Origin: Manis javanica
Lineage: Eukaryota; Chordata; Mammalia; Pholidota; Manidae
Assembly (NCBI RefSeq): GCF_040802235.1
Contig: NC_133163.1
Coordinates: forward strand, 40,630,501 to 40,694,500
Reading direction: 5' to 3'
Length of the DNA: 64,000 bases
Shown here: positions 22,641-36,005 of the stretch, piece by piece
Position numbering within the stretch: position 1 is the first letter of the stretch
Layout of the letters: every line of letters starts with the position of its first letter
Position numbers and translations under genes: made by a program
The notes under the pieces: generated by a model
Databases searched by the model: none
The model's input: only the letters and a program-made list of their open reading frames with translations
What the model was told of the DNA's origin: nothing

Positions 22641-25600
22641 TGGAACCCACAGCAGGGGTGGATGGGGATGGAAGTCGGGGTGTCTGTGAGTAAGGAGGAG
22701 GCAGGATGAAGAGTCTTATCTGGGAGCTCACAAAAAGAGCGACTTATATCCACTAGCATGACTCCTTTGTCCTCATCAGTTCCTCTGCTGCCAGACAGGT
22801 CTCTATTTTTCTAGTCAACTGAATTTAAGCATCAATATTATGTTTGAAGTGTAAGAGTGAAGTTGGCTTCCTCTGATAACTTTGTGAGTACTGGATGCCC
22901 AGGAAACGGGCTCCTGGATGTCTGGTTACTCTTCCTAAAGGTCTGGACCATGCCTAGCTGGCCCTGCTAATAGAGTAGACAGAGTCGTACCTTGGGGCAG
23001 TCTGAGCCAAGTGGTCAGGAAAGCACTGAGACTCACTGATGCCCCCTGTGCACCTGGAGGACCTTGGTTTCCTTGCGGATGCTCAGGCTGCCTAAATGGC
23101 TCCACCCCCTTCCCTCTGCCAGCACAGCACTCACCCTGCTTATAGTGGTGAATTACCTGCAACCTCTATCCCCCCACATGCCTGGGGGCCTCTCCCATCT
23201 TTTCCACAGGAAGGACAGGAGACTGCATTAAAGCTTGCTTTGATTGCTCTTAACTTGTATACAGACCTACCTCTTTAGAGTGAAGAGAAGATTCTCCCAG
23301 TTCTGTCTTTAAAAACGGCAAGTTGGTCTTATAGACTTATATTAAAGCTAACGCAGATAGACCATTCTACAAACACTGTCTCTGGGAACTGGGAACGGAC
23401 AAATTCTCTTAGATTATTGTGCACAATAAGACAAGGGCTGGGTGGGAATGTTTCCCAGTTGTGGACAGTTGTGGATTATTTGTCTTAACTGAATAAGGCA
23501 CTCACGTAGCAGACCACATCCCCTGGAAACATTGAATGAAGTCATGTAAATTCAGGGTTCCCTGAATTTGGTGAAAAGGCAGAACTGGGAGGAGGAATTA
23601 AAAAATGTGATCATGTGTAAATTTTTTGTTCCATTATTCCTCCTGAACATTCTCTAGTTGTCTCCTAAACTTCTTCCCGTGACCTACTTAAAGGGAGAAG
23701 TAGAGAAGCGAAAAAAATCCCTTCCTAAAGAGAGTTAAACAAGGAAAGGAAGAAAAGGAGGCTGATGAGGGAGGGAAGGGGATAAAGGAAATTCTAAAAA
23801 GAAAGAGGGAAGGAGAGAAATTGGTTGCAATTATGGGGTGACAAATAAACAATAAAAGCTCTGTACATTTATTAGTTTGACATATATTTATTGACTATCT
23901 ACTAAGTGACTGGCTCTCAGTTAGACTCCAGTGGAAAGTAGGGAAACAGTTGTTTTATCTTAGCAAAGATTAGAGGAAGCACAAAATTTATTAAATAAAG
24001 TGAATTAGGTTGCAGATAAATCCTTAGTTCATTCTATTTTTACATTGTTTATCTCATCCTCTGTAAGTTTATCCATAAACCCAGGAAATAGAAATGAACT
24101 ACTCTGGGCTATTAAAATATAACATTGCTTCAAAAAATGTTTTCCCCTTTGACTTTATTTTTCCTTTTGCTTTCTTAATTTGGGGTAATGTTTTTGTATT
24201 ACTGCATGTCTGCATAGTTTAAAGGAGCTGATAAAAACATATGTGTTCTTTCCCAGATAGTCTACTTAGCAGCCTATTTGCAAAAATTTTCCTGAGAAAT
24301 GTGTAGAGGGGAAAAAGTCAGAGTCAGGAGTGAATTTTGTAGTAAATCCATAACTGGGATAGATGCAGGACAAAAATAATCTGAAATTAAATATAGAATG
24401 TTGGGTTTAGCATGAAGTGGGTGACTTGACTGCCTATCAAAAAAAAAAACCCCACACACCAAATACTCTTGTGTACCAAAGCATTTAAGTCGATAACGGA
24501 GGTGAACTTGAGGTCAGTGCTGTCAAGTAAGTTCTAAATAGACTCCAGACTGGTTCTTTGTCTCTGGTGCCAAAAAGACTAATCAACTTTGTGTATCTAC
24601 ACCTTACCTTTAAAAGATCAAACTGCAGCAGGTGTGACAGACAAAATATTTAACAACCAGTATGGCACAGACACAGACGCTGGCTGTGCACCTTAAAATG
24701 TATTTTTTGATGCATCTTGACTGAATAAATATCCAACCAAATTCTGGGGAACATGGAATGAAATTCCCCCCCTTGGCCCATTAAAAATAAAGCTACTCCT
24801 TTGAAAGAGTAAGAATGAGAAACCTCGTCGCCAGGTAGCATAGCTAACCTGGAAAAGGGGAGATGACCTATCTCCTGGGCAGAGGCCCCACTTTCGGAGA
24901 CCTCAGTGCCTCTGGAATAGGGTGTTCTCATTCTGGTCGCCAGCACTGTGTTGAAAAGGTGTAGAGGATGCAATTTCAAAACAAATGTCAGTTTGTTTAG
25001 TGTACATTGAAATATCCGTAGTTACACTGTGAGACACATAGAGAAGAGGAGACGCTCAGCGCTCGGCTCCCGCATGGGAGGCCCTCGCTCTGCTTGTGGA
25101 CGGCACTGCCAACAGCACGGGTTCTGCAGGAGCAGCCCTACAATTACACAACTGGGGAAGGAAACAACGGGTTTGGTTCTCTGTGGTCTGCTGGGCGCTT
25201 GCTCATATTCTCTTGCCAAATTTGACAGCCAAGGAACAAATGCAGCACCTGGCCCTGAGGAGGGCATAGTGAGCAAGGGTTTGGATCTCACAGTAAAGAG
25301 GGTCTTCGTGAACTCAGCCGCCAAGATGGGCAGGAGTTCTGGCCAAGTGTGAGGTGGATTTAAAGGACTAACAGGGAAGGGAGATGTTGACTATTAATTG
25401 CAGTCCTGAAATCACCCGCAGTAGTGGGGGTTATACTTCATCCCACAATTTCTCTCTTGCAAGTTTTCGAGGAAAAGAGACCACCCGGGGTCCTGAGCCA
25501 TCTGTACCCAGATGGAGTGAATGGTTTGTACAAGGCAAGTGAGTCCAAGCGAGGCGAGGGGTGCAGTGGTGGAAGCTGTGGTATCTTGTCCAGAAACCCC

Positions 25601-26584
25601 CTTCTGGGCCAGGGCACTCATTTCCCCACCTGCTAATGGGTCATAGCTAGTCTCTCCCCAAGAATTGCCCTCAGAGAAAGGAATTGCTTCATCCAAGGTT
25701 ACTCCCCCTCCCCAGGTGCAGCCCGAATCCAGTGGCTGCCCCATGTGGGAGCAAAAATCCTCTTTACTTCATTTGGGACAATTCTGAAGGGCCACCCCAG
25801 CTCCCAAGCGCCTATGGGATCTGCGGAGGTCTTCCTTGCCACTTCATCACAGTTCTACTTCTTTTGCCCAATCTGGCTTCCTTAATTCCTCACAATTTTT
25901 ATTCCTGACACCATTCTACAATAAACTTCCTGTATTCAAATTTCTGTTTCTCTCTCTCTTCCCTGGGAAATGCGATGTAAGAGAGCTTCTTATTAACAGT
26001 TTAAAACATAATGTGGAAAAGTGTATGTTTGTGACACATCTTATCAAAAATGTACTGGAAATATGCTTGAGTTTATTTTAACTCATTTAGCAAACCTCAG
26101 GACAACAAATGTAGAGATTTAGCAACAGAATATTATTTGGTAATTGGTTTTAAGTCATTGGACCAGACATTTTATACAAACATGCTATTTTTAAAGGCTA
26201 CACTTTATTTTTAAGCAATTAATATATGTTCAACCAAATCACACAAACTGCTTTAGTTCTTTTCATAATATTTAGGTTAATAAAATAGACACCAATGATG
26301 ATGTGCTTTCACTTTCCAAGTTTTCAATTTATCAAAAAAATTTTAACTAAGCTTTGCAGTCATGAGATATATTTTCAAGCCTATGGTTTATTATTTTCCA
26401 ACCTCATGCTTTCAATAATTTGGATTACTTTGTCTAATATGACAAGTTTCAGAATTCATTAAAATTTTTTTAGAAATTTCATTTCTCTAAATGGGGGATT
26501 CTACAAGCTGTCTTTTTCACAACCACATTAATGTTAATGAGGACTGAGAACCACTAACTGATAAAGCAAAATTGTAAAAGCTAT

Positions 26585-27265
26585 TTGGCATCTTTGCTTT
26601 TTATAACAGATTTATCAAGATATTGTTCACATACCATACAATTCACCCTTTAAAGTATGTGATTCAGAGGGTCTTAGTTCAGAAGCTTGTACAAGTATTA
26701 CCACATCTGACTTTTGAAAAGTCTACCACTAAGGACTTTTTCATCACCTTAAAAAGAATCCCCATACCCACGAGCAGTCACTCCCCATTCCCGTTTCCTT
26801 CCAGGTCCTGGCAACCACTCACCTTTCTGTCTCTAGGGATTGGCCTATTGCGGACATTCCATATAAAAGGAATTGTAGAGTATGTGGCTTTTGTGACCAG
26901 CTTCTTTCAATTAGCATATTCATGAACCTTGTTTCCAAGGTTTATCCATGTTGTAGCATGTATCAGAACTTCGTTCCTTTTATTGCTGAATAATATTCCA
27001 CTGTATGGATATATCACACTTTGTTTAGTCATTTACCAGTTAATCAATGAGTTGTTTGGGGTTGCTTCCACTTTTAAGCTACTATGAATAATGTGGCTAT
27101 GAACATTATGCATAAGGTTTGTGTGGACATGTTTTCTTTTCTCTTGGGTATATACCTTGCAGTGAAATGTTGGGTCATATATAGACTCTATGTTTAACAT
27201 TTTGAGGAACTGCAAAACTTTTCCAAAGTTGGCTGCACCATTTTCCATTTCCATCAGCAATGTAT
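26585..27265 (-). repeat. L1M-like LINE fragment, antisense
   Basis: Classic antisense L1 phrases are present: accatacaattcaccctt, caggtcctggcaaccactc, attgctgaataatattccac, tggatatatcacactttgtt, aatgttgggtcatat. It is cut off at 27266 by an LTR. Confidence 0.8.
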
Positions 27266-27756
27266 TGTTAGGGTGCAGGCTTCCGAGGCTTCCCCAGAGA
27301 ACAAAATACACAGGCATAGAGATGTAAATTCAAGCAAAGTCTTTATTCAGCCAACTAGTTGGGGTCCAAGTCAGCCCGATGCAGTGGGTCTCAACAAGGA
27401 CCCCGAGCACTCAGAGCCAAGGGTTTATATAGCAATTTCAAAGCACTTAACTCATAGCAATTTTCTATAACTATACATTATTCTTGCAAGACATATATCC
27501 TGGGGTTAAGCAAGGGCAGGGTAAGACTACTCCTCAATGGTTAGGGAGGTTCTGCACGATAAGCTTGGTATGTAAGATTTACTGACCAAGGTTAGCTGAC
27601 CAAGGGTCACAGCTGCCCACCACCCGGTGCTCATGATTAACTTGTTTTTCAAGGCCTTACCCAGTTCCAGTTTTTCTTTCTAAGTCACATACTCAGAAAA
27701 TGGCTTCTAGGCCTTTAAGATGGCTATGCTTATGCTAACCTATTTCTATTCTTACA
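27266..27756 (-). repeat. LTR on the minus strand (3' LTR of an older ERV)
   Basis: On the minus strand the block starts TGTAAG and ends CTAACA, giving TG...CA termini. It contains a TATA-like tatataaaccc (complement of 27421-27430) and AATAAA (complement of 27342-27347) in the right order. A purine-rich tract (complement of 27757-27773, caagaagaagaggggaa) abuts the TG end, as a polypurine tract should. I cannot name the family. Confidence 0.7.
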
Positions 27757-29560
27757 TTCCCCTCTTCTTCTTGTATCTATTTCAATCATGAAATTAGGGG
27801 TCATCTGTTTGGTTAACACTCTGATAGTTCTGTCTCAACACTATGATTTGCACGGTGCTAATGCGTTCTTTGATAAAGGTAACACATGGAGTGACTCCGG
27901 TTTGGCGGGCCTACTACTTGTTAGAATAAGCTGGGGTGGTGCTGATTACTTCTGTCTTGTTGTAGAGGGAGGTGTAAGTTTTAGGAACTCTCTCAATGCA
28001 GGTTCTTTGCCTACTTGCAGAGGATAAAGTGAGTCTCGGTCTTTGTCTTCTACAGATAGGGACTCTAGCTGCTGCTAGGGAAAAGGGGCGATGACCGCTC
28101 TGGCTGCTTCGTGCTGAGAAGGGGGTGCAGTAAAGGGTGCAGCTAGGTCTCTATTACTGGTCAGTTGAGAGGGCTTCAGAAGGCTGGCGCTTCTATTACT
28201 ATTTGCAGTTTTGTGGCTTCTAGGCAAGATAAAACAAATTGTGTTATTAGGTTATGTAGCAACATCTGGAGTTGGATTTTCTATTCTGGAGGCTGCAGTT
28301 ATTGAAACAATACTTTTCTCTAAAATCACCCTCATTTTTATTAGAAGTAACCAGGTTAAGAAAATAATTAACAGCTGGCTTGATCATTTGCACAAGTGCA
28401 GCAAGAAGAGCAATTGATTACACAGGCTCTTTTAAATATGCTTTGCTGGAACTTTTTATAAGGAATTTCAGATTGAACTTTTAAAGGCCTCTTGAGGCCA
28501 GACAGCCAAGCTAGACTCGCCATCAGGCTTTGCCTGCAGTACCTGTAGATTTGGATGAATTCTTCTCTTCTCGAGGTCTCTGAACCTGCCAGGAAGTGAC
28601 CTTCTTTACTCACCTGGTAAGGCTGCTGGGAACTCTGTAAGCAAGGTACCAGGCCAGTTCTTCCAAGGGGCTTTGTTGGCTTTATAAAGTCAATCTTAGT
28701 TCCTTAAAGTTGTTCACATCTGAGTCCATGCACATGTCTCTCAGGTATGACATTCCAGTCAAAGCCCTGGCAGTATAACCAGTGTTCTTAAGTAGTCTTC
28801 TCACAAGGAAAGCAGATTCTTATTGAACTCATGCAAATAAACATACTGCCATGGAATACAAAAACAGTCACTGAAAGTTTTTAAACTCTGGAGGGATCAG
28901 GTAGAGAGAAGGAAGTTTCAATTCTGCTCATAAAGATAGTCATTTACTAAACTGTTGTCAGTTTAAGAGAACAAGGTTAAAACACTTTATCAGCAACATT
29001 TGAAACAAAAAGACACAAAATCATTTTCTTTAGTTTATGTAATCTTATGTAACTAATACCTGTTCTGCTGAAATCTAGTTCTTTACTAGTTTAGGGATAA
29101 TACTATAAATGACAAAAGACTTACAAATGACAATGGTTAAAGATCTGATGAGAGCTTACTGTAAGACAGTTGACATAAGGAAATTCTGTTATTTCTGTAA
29201 TACAAAACATTTAGTAACAAAGTTTAGCATCATTCTCTTTGACAGTGCTTTCCTGGTAAATAAATAAATATATATCAGATAAATAAGCCAAATTAGTCAA
29301 ATACTTTCTCTAATGAGAAAAAAATTCTTCTGACATGTTCCAGGGGCCCTCTGGAAAATATCAGAGTTAACTAGAGGTAAAAGCACTTTTTTTTGAACTT
29401 AGCATAAGTGTCCAAGACCAGATACAAAAAAAGCAGAGAAAGTGCTTAAGTCTACAGGTCTTCTCTGAAAGCTTCAAGAATGTTTTACTCTTTAATAGTA
29501 GATATAAGCTGCTATGCAAATTCTATTAAAAGCTCTAAGATCATTTGCATTAAAAAAATA
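27757..29560 (-). mobile_element. Internal region of an older ERV, decayed
   Basis: It follows the LTR and polypurine tract and lacks host-like repeats. No retroviral domain is readable because of stops and shifts. The right boundary is uncertain; sequence of similar character resumes after the solo LTR at 29824 and may run to about 31000. No matching 5' LTR was found to the right. Confidence 0.35.
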
Positions 29561-29823
29561 TGAAGAGTCCTCTGAAGGACTACTACTAGTAAGATGGCAA
29601 ACTTCCGGCTTCTCTTCGGGGGGTCCTTGGTTTCCGCTGGCGCCACCTGAAGCCCAATCACCTCTCGCTCCCCTCCCAATCCCAGCACCTAGCCAACAGC
29701 CACCAGCTCCGTAGAAGTGACACCTCAATCAATTCATGCCCCTTCCTATATAACCTAGCACTTTTCCCTAATAAAGCGGAACTCTCCGGTTAATTGCTGC
29801 TATGTGTCGCTCCTTTCCTTTCA
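29561..29823 (+). repeat. Solo LTR of the tRNA-Phe-primed ERV family
   Basis: The sequence runs from tgaagagtcc to cctttcctttca and matches, in opposite orientation, the 249-bp LTRs of the provirus at 53164-60009. Shared segments are aagatggcaaacttccggct, gcgccacctgaagcccaat, cccagcacctagccaacagc, cctatataac, cctaataaag and gtgtcgctcc. It carries a short insertion after the first 10 bp. No clear TSD is visible. It lies within decayed sequence that may belong to an older ERV. Confidence 0.85.
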
Positions 29824-31600
29824 TCCCCCATGTTTTTTTTTTTTTTTAAAACATACAGCATATAAATTAAACAAGACCTGGTGGTTGTCAAAAAAATCTA
29901 TTACAACCTTTCTCAAAAGTGGTCACACGTTTGTCCATTTAAACTTTTACAGTGAAACTTGTTTTTCTGGGAGAAACATAATCTTGTCTAGATTCTAGTT
30001 TAATTTTTAAGAATAAATTTTGGTTTGTTAACTAAGTGCATTTAATCAGCTGAAAAAAGCTTTGTTACCATTCTGCTTAGTTCAGCTCTATGTTAAATAG
30101 AGGCAGGATTTAGCTCCTTGTAAATGAAATGTCTAATGAATAGGTATATCTGTAAGAATATAGTAATTTATTCTTCATTTGCCCTATGGTCCCAAGCACA
30201 TAAGCCGGTGAGAATTAGCCTGGGCTTGCCTGCGGCTTGACTGGGTTTATCTCACTTAATCTCTAAACATCCTGACCCTCCCCCCCAAAGCAACAGGCTG
30301 AGCGGGTCTTCTACAACAAAAGGCACCACGCTGTTTTCTCTCTTTAAACAAATAGCTGTACTTTAGAACAAAGTTACTTTCTTTATCACAAAACACATTC
30401 TTTAGCATGCAGAAGACTTTTCATTCTTTATACTTTTTCTTATTAAAACATACATTTTTTAGCATAGAGAAATGTTTTATTACTTTAAATAGTTTTAATT
30501 AAAACTTAAAACCATTAGAAACTTTAATTTCTAGTGAACACCGAGAAGCAGGCCATTGTAAACTGTTAAACTAACATTCTTTAGATTGACAAATTTATGA
30601 ACACATTTTATAATTTCTGAACAGGGAGGAAGGAATTCCCATTCCCCAGCGATGTTTAAGTAGATACTCTAGAAGGGTCCTGTAAGGCTATTCTGAGATG
30701 CTGTGGTTTGTAAACTTGTGCGGCAGAATTACAAAGTATGTCATAATTATTTTCTAAGTCAATATAGATATAAGCTTGGCAAGAATCCTGTTCCTAGTCA
30801 AGTCATTCACTCATTAATACGTACTCTGGAAAACAGAGTTTTATACCTCTTGGAGCCTATGGGGTGTGGTCCATACTGGGACAACGAAGCTTTCCAGAAG
30901 CCCTTATATTAGATGAATGCCTACGCCACCTGGATCAGTCATGCTAGGAGTCACCAGGGATCTTTTTTGCTGACTCCTAAGAATCATAATATCTTTTCTA
31001 AATGCTCTCAAACCACTGTTTAATAATGTCCCAAAGACTCTTTCTAAGACATGTTATGTTCTGAGATTTGCCTGATTCACCTTTTTGAAAATTGGACTCT
31101 TCATTGTTCTGACACATCTACTGTAAATAAGGGGAATAATTTAGTTCCTATTATATATGTATGTGTATGTATATATATGTTTACTTGTATATGTGTGTTT
31201 ATGTATGAAAATATCCAAAATATGAAACAGGAAAAGAATAGATAAATGCATGGACAGTTCTAAACAATTTTACTGTAATTTACTTGACTCCTGGTTTCTC
31301 AAAATGGAAATACAGAAAAGGGAGAATATTGAGCTCAACTGTAACTGACACTAAGACAAATGATAGAAATGCTTAATAAAAATTTTAAAAGAATTCCTAA
31401 TATGGACTTATTAACCTATAAATATTAGAGACAAACCAATATGGGAGTTGACTTTTTGGTAAGTTTTCAAATACACAGTCTACGTAAAGTTTATGAAAAG
31501 TAAATCTTGCCTTCAAATTAATATAAAAACAAATTGAAACAAAAGAGTAAGCTCTTGCTTCACCTTATTTCTATTTTCTCCTTTTTTTAATTTAATGGCC
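29824..31600. other. AT-rich intergenic or decayed ERV sequence
   Basis: A long T-run (29832-29847) follows the solo LTR, and a TATG/TGTA-rich simple tract lies at 31145-31207. No coding feature can be supported. Confidence 0.35.
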
Positions 31601-31611
31601 TTAATTATGGT

Positions 31612-32070
31612 ATATGTATTAATTTTCTGTTGCTGCTGTAACAAACTGCCACAAACTTAGTGGCTTAAGACACCACACATTAACATAGTTTGGAGGTCAG
31701 AAGTCTGAACTGAGTCTTAAAGGGCTAAAACCAAGGTACTGACAGGGCTGACTCCTCCTGGATGCCTCAGAAGAGAATTCATTCCTTGCCTCTTCCAGCG
31801 TTCAGAGGCTCCCAGCATTCCTGGGCCTAGGGCCCCATCATTCCAGTCTCTGCTTCTGTCATCCCATTGCTTTTTCTCTCTGGCCTCTTTCCACCCTTTT
31901 GTAAAGACTCTTGTGATTGTACTGAACCTACCTGGATAATCATCTCATCTTAAAATCCTTACAGTAATCATATTTACAAAGTCCCTTTTATCATGTAAGG
32001 TACCATATTCATAGGTTTGGGGGATTAGGACATGATTAGGAGGGGGTAGCATAATTTAGCCTACCACAGT
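31612..32070 (-). repeat. MLT1-like MaLR LTR, antisense
   Basis: It reads in the familiar reversed MLT1 order: ttgctgctgtaacaaactg, ccacaaacttagtggctta, tggaggtcagaagtctga, a cttgcctcttccagc block, aagactcttgtgattgtac, then aatcctta...aatcatatttacaaa and aggtttgggggattagg. Confidence 0.6.
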
Positions 32071-32147
32071 ACATAATATAATATGCATTTTAAAAATAAT
32101 ACATCCTAAATAATTTTTTGGAGTTAGGTGTATAGGTAGATACATGC

Positions 32148-32177
32148 CACCAACCAACCAACCAACCAACCAACCAT
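32148..32177. repeat. (CCAA)n simple repeat
   Basis: About seven tandem ccaa units. Confidence 0.95.
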
Positions 32178-32519
32178 CTCTTGTTGATATGATTTATCTC
32201 TTGCTTACTTTTGCTGCCTTATCACCTAAATATCTGCACAATTAAGAGAGGATATGAACTTAAGAAACAGCAGGTTCATTGTTAGCACTAAATCCTGTGT
32301 TGATTCAGGATATCTACTCAAGTAAGCACTTTTGACTTGACTGGAAAGGAGGAAAAAAGTTGAGCTGAATCTGGGGCCTTGCATTTTTCTAAGAAGACAT
32401 CATGCCCACCTCCAGAATGGTAAGTGCGTCAGTTCTGAAAAAAGGGTAGAACCATGGGCAGGTAACATCCCCATCATAGCTGTGTGGGGTTACTCAGAAT
32501 CAGAGACACAGTATTTAGA

Positions 32520-33370
32520 GAGATCAACTTTTTTTATAGATTAAAATATTCAACTGTTTATTCTAAGAAAATTATAGATTCCCATACAGTTGTAAGAAAT
32601 AATGTAGAGATTCCATATACCTTTATCAGTTTTTTTCCTAATAACATCATCTTGCAAAACTGTGGTACAATTTACAACCAGGACGTTGATGCTGATATGG
32701 ACAAGATTCAGGACATTTTTATCACCATCAGAATCCTTCATGATGCCCTTTTGCCGCCATTATCCATTTCCCTCCCACATCCTTAACCCCTGGCAACCAC
32801 TAACCCATTCTCCATCTCTATAATTCTGTCATTTTAAGAATGTTGTGTAAACAGAATCATACAATATGTAACCTTTTGGAATTGGCTTCTTCACACTGCA
32901 TGATCTCTTCAGGTTGATCCAGGTTGTTGCGTATAATTGCTTCTTTTTTATTTATGAGTAGCATGGATATACCACAGTCTGGGTAACAGTTCATCTATTG
33001 AAAGACATCTGGTCTGTTTCCATGTGAGAGCTATTATAAGTAGGGCTTATCTGAACATTCATGTACAGGCTTTTGCATGAATGTAAGTTGTCTTTTCTCT
33101 GCGATAAATTCCCAGGAGGGCAGTTGTTGTGTTATATAGTGGTTTCATGTTTCGCTTTTTAAGAAACTGTCAAGTTATTTTCCAGAGTAGCTATACCATT
33201 TTATATTCCCACCAGGAGTGTGTGAGTGATCCAGTTTCTTTCCTTCCTTGATAGTTTTTGGTATTGTCACTCTTTTTTCATTTTAGCCATTCTGATAGGT
33301 GTGCAGTGATCTTACCATTTTAAGTTGAATTTCCCTAATGGCTAATGATGGTGAACATCTTTGTGTGTGC
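32520..33370 (-). repeat. L1M-like LINE fragment, antisense
   Basis: Antisense L1 3' phrases occur in order: acagttgtaagaaataatg, aatttacaaccaggacgttg, cctggcaaccactaaccc, gtgtaaacagaatcataca, tcatctattgaaagacatct, then ttttgccattctgatagg-type sequence. It is diverged and truncated. Confidence 0.8.
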
Positions 33371-33916
33371 CCATTTGCTTATTTCAACTTCTGTTTCCCG
33401 GTCACTCTTGGCGCCATGAGGTGGATGTGCTGACCAAGGGACCAGGCTCAGGGCCCGTAACCTCTGCTTCTGCCAAAGTTGCTCAGTTTTTTATTAACCC
33501 ATTTTACATATTGGGCTTCTAAGCAAGGTTTCACTTGAAAAAAAGTTTCCTTTGCTAAAACTAAATTAAAATGTGAAATCAACATCTTCCGTTTTGCAGA
33601 TTATTTTGTAAGGAAATGACTTCCAAGAATTCTAGACAAAAGCTAATTTCAGAATTAGAAATACATACATTCAAATATATTTATATAAAAATTTATTTGA
33701 AAGCCAACTAAGTCAATGATGATGAATACATGCAACATGCTTGCAGATAGTCTGATTTTGGGATTCTACAGATTAGTTATTAGAAAATAAATCACTCTCA
33801 GGGAGCATGAGCCACACTGTAATCTTGTGTTCTTTTGCTGGAAAATTCCCAGAAAGACAGTAGTTTTTTTTTTTTACCTTTTCTTCTCATATTCAGGCCC
33901 CCTTGATTTTTCACTA

Positions 33917-34611
33917 AGGAGAAACATTTTTTTTTTTTTGAGAGGGCATCTCTCATATTTATTGATCAAATGGTTGTTAACAACAATAAAATTCTGTATA
34001 GGGGACTCAATGCACAATCATTAATCAACCCCAAGCCTAGTTCTCAACAGTCTCCAATCTTCTGAAGCATAACGAACAAGTTCTTACATGGTGAACAAAT
34101 TCTTACATAGTGAATAAGTTCTTACATGGTGAACAGTACAAGAGCATTCATCACAGAAACTTTCGGTTTTGATCACGCATTATGAACTATAAACAATCAG
34201 GTCAAATATGAATATTCATTTGATTTTTATACTTGATTTATATTTGAATCCCACATTTCTCCCTTATTATTATTGTTATTATTATTATTATTATTTTTAA
34301 TAAAATGCTGAAGTGGTAGGTAGATGCAAGATAAAGGTAGAAAACATAGTTTAGTGCTGTAAGAGGGCAAATGTAGATGATCAGGTGTGTGCCTATAGAC
34401 TAAGTATTAATCCAAGCTAGACAAGGGCAACAAAACATCCACGGATGCAGAAGATTTCTCTCAAAACGGGGGGGGGGGGTGGTTCTAAGCCTCCCCTCTG
34501 TTGATCCCCAATTTCTCACCTGATGGCCCCCACTGCGACTGTGCCTGTCTTAGGTTGTTCCTCCCTTGAGGAATCTTACCCGTCTCTGGCAAACAGGAGA
34601 AACATTTTTTT
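33917..34611 (-). mobile_element. 5'-truncated, L1-mobilised copy of the retroviral tail of the L1-env chimera
   Basis: The body (33934-34594) is on the minus strand, with its poly(A) as a T-run on the left, AATAAA as the complement of 33958-33963, and a 17-bp TSD (aggagaaacattttttt) at 33917-33933 and 34595-34611. Along its length it matches, with few differences, 50166-50803 at the end of the large chimera. It contains no L1 coding sequence and no env; it is the last 0.65 kb only. A 5'-truncated copy with A-tail and long TSD is the signature of L1 target-primed reverse transcription. Confidence 0.9.
34262..34302. repeat. (TTA)n tract inside the mobilised tail
   Basis: About ten TTA-type triplets with interruptions. 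The matching place in the chimera (50452-50475) has the complementary AAT run of different length. Confidence 0.9.
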
Positions 34612-35790
34612 AACAAGGCCAAAAACTTGTGTTTAAAAAACGATATCCCAACTGCACTTTTGCTAGGAATTTTCACAGCACAGTGGTGGGAGTGTCAGAG
34701 CCAGTGCTGCTGGAGGAGAGGCACAGAGGGCATTACGTGGTCAGGCTGCTCTAACTTGCCGGTAACCTAGTTTGCCTCAGCGAGGCCTTCTGAGGTGAGA
34801 GTCTGTGGCAGGACATGAGCCAGTGTAAGCCGCATCCTCAGGGGATCGAAATACAGAGGTCACTCTATCCCAGCTCTAGGGGAGCAGCGTGACCTCCCCA
34901 CGCTCTGCATCAGCTAACTGGGGCTCTTGGCTGCCCATTCGCATGCATGCAAATGGCTCTCTGGAGGGAGACAAACTGGCCACAGTGGAACATTTTTCTC
35001 CCGTGTCATCATTCATCCTGATTCTTCTGCTGGGAAATCTGTAAAAAGTCAAGGATAGGTCTGGTGAAAACAAAATGAAAACAAAACACGTTCATGTGCC
35101 TCCGTTCTGCACACGTATCTTCCCTAAACATTGCGCTTCATACATGGTGGTCAGAAGGCTCCCTGGAGAAGGTCCACGCTGTTAGCTGGTGTGCGGTTTT
35201 TTCCACTCTGTGTGTGGTGGAAGGAATTTGTCAAGGGTAATCTCTTTTGGAATAATATATTTTACCTTCCCGCTGGACCTGGGGTTTGAAGGTACAGTGA
35301 ACGCTTAGGAGGAGTGTTTGCATCCAGGTAGAACAGAGGCCTGCCAGCGGCCTGGACTCTCGGGAAGAACTCGTGCTGCCTCAGCTCATGCTTCACTGGA
35401 TTCCCCTCGCCAGGCCGTCAGGACCCAGCAAAACTGCAAGGCAGAGTGCCGGCCAATTCCAGCTTTCCCATGGAAAAGTTAATGGTATTCCCACCAAACT
35501 CATTTTAACACCAGCAGAGGATCCGGGGCTGGCAAAACATTCGCTCCTTTTCCTAGACGAAGTAGAAGACCCTAGTGCCTAAGAAAATGTGAGACTTGAG
35601 TCCATCCCCAAATAATCATGGAATTAAGACAATTATAAAATGCGTCTGGTCCTGGCCCTTCCAAAATAAATGTGGCTGTGAGTTTTAGTGGAAGAACCGT
35701 GTTATTCTAAAGCAGTATACTATCAATTTGTGTCCTGGTTTCAAAATATTCTACATTTGCCAACAGACAGAGAAGTGAGACACTTTTGAG
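34612..35790. other. Intergenic, nothing recognised
   Basis: Mixed composition. Short frames only (60-70 codons), with no motif that I can name. Confidence 0.35.
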
Positions 35791-35814
35791 AAGAATGATT
35801 AAGAACTGAGATTG

Positions 35815-36005
35815 GGCTTGTATAAATATTATCTCATTTAATCTTTATAACCACCTATCAGGAAGGTACTATTTAAGTGCTGGTTACTCACATAGAAACT
35901 GAGGGTGGTAAGGTTCAATAATTTTCCTCAAGTCACACAGACAGCAAGCTGCAGTGCTGGGAATTCAGCAGTTTCGCTGCAGAGTTCTCATGCTTAACCA
36001 CTCGG
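35815..36005 (-). repeat. MIR SINE, antisense
   Basis: The order ttatctcatttaatcttta, ggaaggtactattt, acatagaaactgaggg, tcaagtcacacagacagcaa, tgcttaaccactcggcaat is reversed MIR. Confidence 0.75.

Noticed and set aside
34262..34302. TTA-triplet array as a possible CRISPR-like or satellite array
   Set aside because: It is a plain triplet microsatellite that is part of the mobile retroviral tail and recurs at 50452-50475.
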